Shown: piece by piece, positions 58,398 to 64,000 of the stretch
Numbering within the stretch: the stretch's first letter is position 1
Layout: the number at the start of each line of letters is the position of its first letter
From: Lamellibrachia columna
Taxonomy: Eukaryota > Annelida > Polychaeta > Sabellida > Siboglinidae
Length of the DNA: 64,000 nt
Direction: 5' to 3'
Assembly: GCA_963662155.1 (NCBI GenBank)
Contig: OY759272.1
Span: forward strand, 48,774,566 to 48,838,565
Program-made: the position numbers and the translations under genes
Notes under the pieces: generated by a model
The model's input: only the letters and a program-made list of their open reading frames with translations
Told to the model about the DNA's origin: nothing
Database searches by the model: none

Positions 58398-58747
58398 CTG
58401 CAAAACAACGCAAAAAAACAACTGCACTAACTTGCTTCATTTACTGCACTGCACTGCACCCTTATTTTCACATAGTCCAACAGGAAAGGTAAAAATAAGT
58501 TAATTTCTTAGAAATCACCCCAACCAGTGGCATATTTAGGGGGGACTATTACACCAGGCCCCCTTTGGCTTAAATGTCTAAAAAAAAATTATATGACCTG
58601 TTGTGCCGCCACATGGTAACATAAACTAATGGTAAACTAATGGGTGACTAAGCTTTGGCCCCCTAGATACACCAATCATTCAGCCACACCATAACAAATA
58701 CACAAATGCCATTCATTCACATTTGTTGACCAGTTTCATAGACTTAC

Positions 58748-58807
58748 CTCCAGTGGTTTACAGATGAACTCACTGATAGTTGGCTGGCCGTACTGCAGTG
58801 GTTGCTC
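58748..58807 (-). CDS. PDZ-DH-PH RhoGEF, exon 7 of 12 in window (DH domain)
   Basis: 60 nt, 20 codons: EQPLQYGQPTISEFICKPLE. The element L-x-x-F-x-x-x-P-x is the DH conserved region 3 pattern (in other family members L..FL..P.QR). Acceptor gttgccag|GAGCAA, donor CTGGAG|GTAAGT. Confidence 0.92.
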
Positions 58808-59143
58808 CTGGCAACACAGAAGATTCTTAATAAACTGATTTATAGGTAGGTGTGGAAAATATCTGGGCTAAGGAAGGATCACAAGCAGAAGGAAGTAGGA
58901 AGTTTGGAATGAACGAAGACAGGTTGTAATGGACACACACAACTCCAGCTGGCAGTATTGGCACATACCGAGACACCAACTGACGTGTCAATTCCCAAAG
59001 CACCTGCTTCAGGAAGACACTGGGAAACAACGATAAAGGAGAGGCTAACAGGGAGTTGTGGGAAGGTGGGAACTGGAGGTTATGGACATCTATCATGGCT
59101 TTGTGATCTCCGACCCATAATATTACAAATATTTTATCCTCAC

Positions 59144-59251
59144 TTGAAGGAAGTTGTCGAACTTGGAGGATGTCTGCAGCTCTGCCAGCAGTGGCATGGC
59201 TCCACTCAGGCCATCGCAGTAGGCTCTGTAGGCGGCTGTCATCATTGACAC
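59144..59251 (-). CDS. PDZ-DH-PH RhoGEF, exon 6 of 12 in window (DH domain)
   Basis: 108 nt, 36 codons: VSMMTAAYRAYCDGLSGA then MPLLAELQTSSKFDNFLQ. The Y-x-x-Y-C and L-x-x-L...F-x-x-F-L pattern is the middle of a DH domain. Acceptor cttgtag|GTGTCA, donor CTTCAA|GTGAGG. Confidence 0.92.
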
Positions 59252-59266
59252 CTACAAGAGGCAGTG

Positions 59267-59336
59267 GAGGAGTTACCTCACTTGGTAGTCATGAGGGCAG
59301 TGGAGGAGTTACCTCACTTGGTAGTCATGAGGGAAT
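59267..59336. repeat. 35-bp direct duplication
   Basis: ggcagtggaggagttacc plus tcacttggtagtcatga occurs twice in tandem next to exon 6. Confidence 0.85.
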
Positions 59337-59628
59337 TGTATTTCATCTGCAGTTTAATCAAACTATTCAGTGATAAGTTAGTTTTATATTTACTGCAGCA
59401 ACAGTTATCAAGGACTTATTTTAGCAGATTACACAAGAAATGAAGAACAAACTGATGATTGTTGGATTTAAACATGCTTTTATTTTTACATGAATAAACA
59501 ATACTATAAACAGCTGCAATTTACAACTTCATTTTCAGTTGCATTATTGGCTTATTTAGGGGGATTCTTTTACATCTACCAAAGAGCCCACAACTTCTCA
59601 CTATATAACAACATGATCATGTGTTTAC

Positions 59629-59751
59629 CTTTGACTGGTACATGTTGCCAAGGTCCATGTGTCCAGCTTCACAGTCCAGTCCGTCACTGCCCACTGTCTG
59701 GTGGCTCTGGGTTTGTAGGCTTCGCACCAGAAATTCAGAAATGGCCACCAG
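59629..59751 (-). CDS. PDZ-DH-PH RhoGEF, exon 5 of 12 in window (DH domain)
   Basis: 123 nt, 41 codons: LVAISEFLVRSLQTQSHQ ... HMDLGNMYQSK. This is the second DH helix region following the LFQNVEK motif of exon 4 (family pattern LF.N...I......L...L). Acceptor ttttacag|CTGGTG, donor TCAAAG|GTAAAC. Confidence 0.92.
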
Positions 59752-59939
59752 CTGTAAAACATAACATACATAAATTACAATAAGATCCATGCGTGCTATA
59801 AACTATGGAAATATCACGGACAGAAATTGAACAATAAAGAAGTTGTGAAAATAAGCTTAATTAAAAGCATCAAGACACAGCATATCAACAAGTCATCATA
59901 ATACAAGTGTCTGTAAGGAACAGCATCTAATGTGTGAAT

Positions 59940-60470
59940 ATATCACAAGGATCTTCATAGATCACTGGTATCCACAAGGTTCTTCATTGATTACTAGCAT
60001 CCACAAGGATCTTCATAGATCACTGGTATCCACAAGGATCTTCATAGATCACTGGTATTCACAAAGATCTTCATAAATCACTGGTATCCACAAGGATCTT
60101 CATAGATCACTGGTATTCACAAAGATCTTCATAAATCACTGGCATCAACAAGGATCTTCATTATTAGCATTTACAAGGATCTTCATAGATCACTGGTATC
60201 GACAAGGTTTTTCATAGATCACTGGTATCCACAAGGATCTTCACAGATCAATAAGATCCACATGGATCTTCACAAATCACTAGCATCTACAAGGATCTTC
60301 ATAGATTACTAGTATGAACAAGGATCTTCACAGATCACTGGTATACACAAGGATTTTCATAGATGACTAGTATCCACAAGGATCTTCATAGATCATAAGT
60401 ATCCATTAGGATTTTCATAGATAATTTGTATCCAGTAGGATTTTATTGGACAGTTATATCCACAAGGATA
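59940..60470. repeat. Degenerate about 30-bp tandem repeat, about 18 copies
   Basis: Diverged units of tccacaaggatcttcata plus gatcactggta in the intron between RhoGEF exons 5 and 4. Much older-looking than the other arrays in the window. Confidence 0.85.
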
Positions 60471-60665
60471 AAAAGCATCTCTATGAAAGAACATGCTTTC
60501 TGGATACAACACAGTACTGTAGTAAAACATACCTTCAGTGTCCGTCTCTTTTTGTGGTAGTCAACACTTTCCATTGTCTATTAGTCTATATTTAGCATAT
60601 CTTATTAAGTAATTTTTATGTTATAAAAAGCAAGAATCACAATAAATAAAAATTAACATGCAAAC

Positions 60666-60845
60666 CTTTTCAACATTTTGAAACAATGTGGCATGTTCCG
60701 AATGTGAAATAACTCGGTGTCTCAACGGACGTGAATATCTCTGTATCCCAGACTGCATCACTTCAACGAACTTGCTCTCACATGCCAGCACCCTCTGGTG
60801 GGCAAAGTCACACTGCAGTTCAGCCGTGCTTCCTAGGCTCCACTT
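60666..60845 (-). CDS. PDZ-DH-PH RhoGEF, exon 4 of 12 in window (start of DH domain)
   Basis: 180 nt, 60 codons, phase 0 both sides; acceptor gttttcag|AAGTGG, donor GAAAAG|GTTTGC. It encodes ACESKFVEVMQSGIQRYS then RPLRHRVISHSEHATLFQ and NVEK. The E-x-x-[FY]-V-x-x-[LM]-x-x-G-I-x-x-Y-x-x-P-L signature is DH conserved region 1 (contact with the Rho GTPase switch regions), followed by the LFQN motif. Confidence 0.95.
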
Positions 60846-61118
60846 CTGAAAACAACATGTATAAGATAATGTATAAGATAATGCTTATTGCTGTCTCAGG
60901 ACACAAACAATAGTCCACGTACAGGTGTACATACAATCATTTGTCAAAACTAGACATCAATTGAAGCAATGGAAAATGCTAATTTCTTTTAAATCCTTTT
61001 TCATTTACATGTTATATATCCACGATGCTACTGCATAGTGGTAATAACTGTTTTAAATTCACTTCTGCGTAGTTCTTGAAAACATAACACAAATGAAAAT
61101 ATAGTATAAAAATAACTG

Positions 61119-62340
61119 TTGGACTCTGGATAAGCCAACAGCTTCCTTGTCAAAGATTACTACTTAAATTAAAAGCCCATGGTATCGGGGATAGCATAAC
61201 TGACTGGATAGAACAACGGCTGACTGACAGAAGACAACGAGTTGTAGTAGATGGAGAAGTTTCAACTTGGAAATCGGTTTTGAGTGGGGTACCTCAAGGA
61301 TCAGTATTAGGACCTATATTATTCTTCATTTATATCAATGACTTGGACGACAGTATAACAAGTAACGTACTGAAATTTGCGGATGACACAAAACTGTTTA
61401 GAAAGGTTAATACTGATGGTGATAAACAACATTTACAAAACGATCTAGACAGATTAGTGAAATGGTCTGAGAAATGGCAGATGTTGTTCAATTTTGGGAA
61501 ATGTAAATGCCTACATACAGGACATGGGAACTTGAATGTAAACTATAAAATGGGAGATACTGTTCTGGGTACTACTGTAAAAGAAAAGGACTTAGGAGTT
61601 ACAATAAGCGCTGATATGAAAGTTTCAGAGCAGTGTGGTATTGCAGCTTCAAAGGGTAATCAAATTCTTGGATTGATTAGAAGAAACATAACATACAAGG
61701 GGAAAAAGTTAATTATACCTCTTTATAAAGCAATAGTTAGACCTCATTTAGAATACTGTATACAAGCATGGAGACCATATCGTAAGAAGGATATAGATAC
61801 GCTTGAACGCATACAAAGGAGAGCAACTAAAATGATTCCAGAACTGAGAGACCTTAGTTATGAAGAACGCCTGAAAGAATGTGGTTTAACAACTCTAGAG
61901 ACAAGGAGGTTAAGAGGAGATCAGATTGAAGTTTTTAAGATATTGAATGGGTATGAAAATATTGATAGAAATATGTTTTTCTCACTCAAGAAGGATAGCA
62001 GAACTAGAGGACATGATGTAAAATTAGTAAAGGATCAATGTAGATTGGACATCAGGAAGCACTCGTTCTCACAGAGGACAATAAATGAATGGAACAAATT
62101 GTCTACAGATTGTGTAACTGCTAGCAGCGTGAATATGTTTAAAAACAAGGTAGACACATATCTCAGGAGGGCGGGTTATAAGTAGATGAACATTGTTGGA
62201 CTCTCGATAAGCCAATGGCTTCCTTGTCCACTTGCCATCTGGGCCTTTGGCTTGGATGGCAACTCTTGTTAAATCTTGTCTTGTTAAATCTTGTCCACTT
62301 GCCATCTGGGTTGGTTAGTTTGGATGGCAATCTTGTTCTT
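61119..62340 (+). mobile_element. 5'-truncated CR1/L2-like LINE in a RhoGEF intron
   Basis: The element starts with about 33 bp of its own 3' tail sequence (ttggactctggataagcc...cttgtc, 61119-61151), then enters the reverse transcriptase gene in mid-domain and runs to the stop at 62185 and a 3' tail (tcgataagccaatggctt ... aaatcttgtc) with partial internal duplication. No poly(A). The same tail occurs at 49272-49345, 43806-43880, 47833-47990 and, in altered form, in the 12740 array. Confidence 0.9.
61151..62185 (+). CDS. LINE reverse transcriptase, C-terminal 344 residues (5'-truncated, otherwise open)
   Basis: An uninterrupted frame from QRLLLKLKAHGIGD, through RRQRVVVDG, motif B SGVPQGSVLGPILF, motif C LKFADDTKLF (the two catalytic Asp of the polymerase), motif D-E region DLGVTISADMKVSEQC and YKAIVRPHLEYC, to the family tail HSFSQRTINEWNKLS ... 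FKNKVDTYLRRAGYK, stop TAG at 62183-62185. Motif A with the first catalytic Asp and the whole endonuclease are missing because of the truncation, and there is no proper start, so it cannot be an active protein on its own. The lack of stops over 344 codons suggests recent insertion. Compare the older, broken relative at 49272-49965. It is inserted in the sense opposite to the host gene. Confidence 0.9.
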   Translation, partial: QRLLLKLKAHGIGDSITDWIEQRLTDRRQRVVVDGEVSTWKSVLSGVPQGSVLGPILFFIYINDLDDSITSNVLKFADDTKLFRKVNTDGDKQHLQNDLDRLVKWSEKWQMLFNFGKCKCLHTGHGNLNVNYKMGDTVLGTTVKEKDLGVTISADMKVSEQCGIAASKGNQILGLIRRNITYKGKKLIIPLYKAIVRPHLEYCIQAWRPYRKKDIDTLERIQRRATKMIPELRDLSYEERLKECGLTTLETRRLRGDQIEVFKILNGYENIDRNMFFSLKKDSRTRGHDVKLVKDQCRLDIRKHSFSQRTINEWNKLSTDCVTASSVNMFKNKVDTYLRRAGYK

Positions 62341-62842
62341 GTCATGTTCAACCATAACACCATAATTAAAAAAAATTTGTAAGTGAAATATAATATGTTA
62401 CAAGTGCAATATAATGATTTACTAAACTCAACTGCACACCAGTCCAAAATAAATGTTAAATCACCAGGTGGCAGCACAGGGCATTGCTGCTTTAACAAGT
62501 AGGTAGTCACCAGGGGCAGCACCTGTTGTGGCAATCTATCACTATGAGAAGCTAGTACAAGATGTTGATTTAAAGGCTCAGTATAATAAGGTTTGAACAT
62601 AATTGTATAGTTTGAGTGTGGAAACTGGACGATAACAGGAGAAAAGCAAAGTAGCATTTTTGTTATTAGGTGCAACGGGGCAGGATGACCTGGAAACACA
62701 GCGGGGCTTCACTTGTGTTGTAGGCTGTGTGTCTGCAAGCAGGTATTTCAACAATAACAATGCAACTGTTCTCTAGTACCAATAGACCTGGGAAAGTCAC
62801 AAAATAAACATGTCTAATTTGATGGTGAAAATAAAGACTTAC

Positions 62843-63173
62843 ATCATTACTAGACGGCAGACTTGTGTCTGTTGATGAGCTCACTTCCATGACGTCTTCT
62901 GTCCTAGTCATCTTCATCTCTTCAAGTGAACTACACACACTGCCTCTCTTTTCATCCTGTTGCCATGACGATTCCTCTCTGTTCGGCTGCCATGACAATG
63001 CACCATTGTCACTGAGTCGTTGCCATGGTAACGGCATGTGAAGGTGTTGGATGGGAGTGCAGTTCTCTTTATCACTCTCGTTTTCCGATGAGCTCGCTGA
63101 CGACAATGACCTGGGAATTACCTTTGAACCATACGGTCGTTGAATGTCAAGGACAATCTGTTCAGGAGAATGT
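62843..63173 (-). CDS. PDZ-DH-PH RhoGEF, exon 3 of 12 in window (end of PDZ and linker)
   Basis: 331 nt; acceptor atttgcag|ACATTC, donor AATGAT|GTAAGT. It encodes the last PDZ strand HSPEQIVLDIQRPYG and then a Ser/Glu-rich linker (SSASSSENESDKEN, SSLEEMKMTR, SSSTDTSLPSSND) leading to the DH domain. Enters in phase 2, leaves in phase 0. Confidence 0.92.
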
Positions 63174-63401
63174 CTGCAAATAAAATTAAAACTTTTTGGT
63201 AAACCTTTTCTACAATACTTATTTAATACATCAAAACAACAGGTTTTTATACCTGGTAATTGTAGCTGTCATAAGTAGAACTGTCAAACAGGACTAAGGG
63301 CATGAAACACAAGGTCAGAAATAATTTTATGGTGAGATGTACATCCAGTATATCCTCATATATCATCATATTAGCAAACTAGCGCCATCTGGAGGACATA
63401 C

Positions 63402-63507
63402 CTGACAATCTTTGCGACACTGTTTGCGGTGGAGCGAGATATATTCTGTCCATTGATTCGTACAATGTAGTCACCTGACTTCAGCCCAGCAATGTCTGCC
63501 TGTGAGC
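63402..63507 (-). CDS. PDZ-DH-PH RhoGEF, exon 2 of 12 in window (PDZ domain core)
   Basis: 106 nt; acceptor cacacag|GCTCAC, donor TTGTCAG|GTATGT. It encodes SQADIAGLKSGDYIVRIN then GQNISRSTANSVAKIVR. The A-G-L-x-x-G-D-x-I-x-x-I-N-G block is the PDZ signature; SVAKIV is the second helix. Confidence 0.95.
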
Positions 63508-63803
63508 CTGTGTGATCGATAACAACACTCATGTATCACAAATATCAATTTATTATTTTATCATAATGGTGTTGATTTTAAATAAAATAATGACTTAATT
63601 AAACATTATGCTATCAAGGTATTTCAAATATAAATTTAGTATTTCATACATTTCTTTTGTATCAATTTATTAATAAAAAAGTTCTGTTAATGTTTTGTTA
63701 TTGATGATGTTGATTATGAAATGATTATTTTATATAAAATAATTACTAATAAAAAAATTTAAAAACCAATTTTATTTTAAATCACTGTTGTCTTTTCACT
63801 CAC

Positions 63804-63885
63804 ACTTGTCAACTCGACTCACTCGAACAGGATTGTTGCCAGCGATACTGAATGCGAACCCACCCTGCCCTCTGGTGATTACAAT
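63804..63885 (-). CDS. PDZ-DH-PH Rho guanine nucleotide exchange factor, exon 1 of 12 in window (PDZ start)
   Basis: Main entry for this gene. It encodes a Dbl-family exchange factor that activates a Rho-type GTPase (DH domain catalysis, PH domain for membrane and DH support), with a PDZ domain that would bind C-terminal peptides. This exon reads IVITRGQGGFAFSIAGNN then PVRVSRVDK, with GGFAFSI as the PDZ carboxylate-binding loop (GLGF class). Acceptor tgttgcag|ATTGTA, donor AAGT|GTGAGT. Twelve exons in consistent phase (63885 down to 50938) give 570 codons plus stop: PDZ about 1-75, linker 76-173, DH about 175-410, PH about 420-550. More N-terminal sequence lies right of the window. I cannot match it to a named vertebrate gene; PDZ directly before DH-PH, without an RGS domain between them, is unlike ARHGEF11/12, and no TIAM-type PH-RBD is visible. 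Confidence 0.9.
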
Positions 63886-64000
63886 CTGCAACACAAGTAA
63901 TGATATTTATTTTATTGTGTTTTACTGAAACTAAAGATTGCCTATAAATTACAAGTTAATAATTCAGTAAATTCTTTATTTTGCCACCAATAATCCTCAA

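Noticed and set aside
60530..60580. Short exon between RhoGEF exons 4 and 5
   Set aside because: Weak signals only; exons 4 and 5 join in phase and continue the DH domain without it (NVEK followed by LVAISEFL).

Overview
The window is nuclear DNA from an invertebrate animal. The genes have several spliced exons with GT-AG introns, there are intronic box C/D snoRNAs, a tRNA-type SINE, LINE relics of CR1/L2 type and TIR transposons. Gene content and an extreme load of minisatellites suggest an invertebrate deuterostome (amphioxus is my best guess, low confidence); I cannot fix the species. Tandem arrays with at least twenty different unit sequences fill roughly 24 kb, over a third of the window. 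They produce very long but spurious open frames on both strands.

Five protein genes are supported. (1) RABL6, + strand, last five coding exons (4382-14016); its GTPase domain lies left of the window. (2) ARPC5, - strand, complete in four exons (29719 down to 18563), convergent with RABL6. (3) RPL35, + strand, complete in four exons (30039-38302), head-to-head with ARPC5 across about 320 bp. (4) A single-exon class A GPCR, - strand (46355-45213). (5) A PDZ-DH-PH Rho guanine nucleotide exchange factor, - strand, last twelve coding exons (63885-50938); its 5' end lies right of the window.

RPL35 intron 3 holds four SNORD38-like box C/D snoRNAs, two copies of a second unassigned C/D-like RNA, and an 81-bp tandem array. 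Each array unit copies the 3' splice site and the first bases of exon 4, so about twenty decoy acceptors lie before the real one, each followed by an in-frame stop.

Mobile DNA: two TTAA-flanked Kolobok-like elements (one with a decayed THAP finger), a 3.5-kb TIR element in ARPC5 intron 1 with a candidate 8-bp target duplication, CAGGG-ended hAT-like elements in RPL35 intron 2, two inverted copies of a GGGGAG-ended TIR transposon flanking the GPCR (one swollen by a 24-bp array made from its own subterminal motif), a two-box SINE, and several LINE pieces. One LINE 3' end has itself become a 43-bp minisatellite. The recurring theme is that arrays appear to be seeded from pre-existing local sequence: a splice site, transposon ends, a LINE tail, intron edges.

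The genes are unrelated housekeeping or signalling loci (translation, actin nucleation, Rab-like and Rho GTPase signalling, a receptor) and do not form a pathway cluster.
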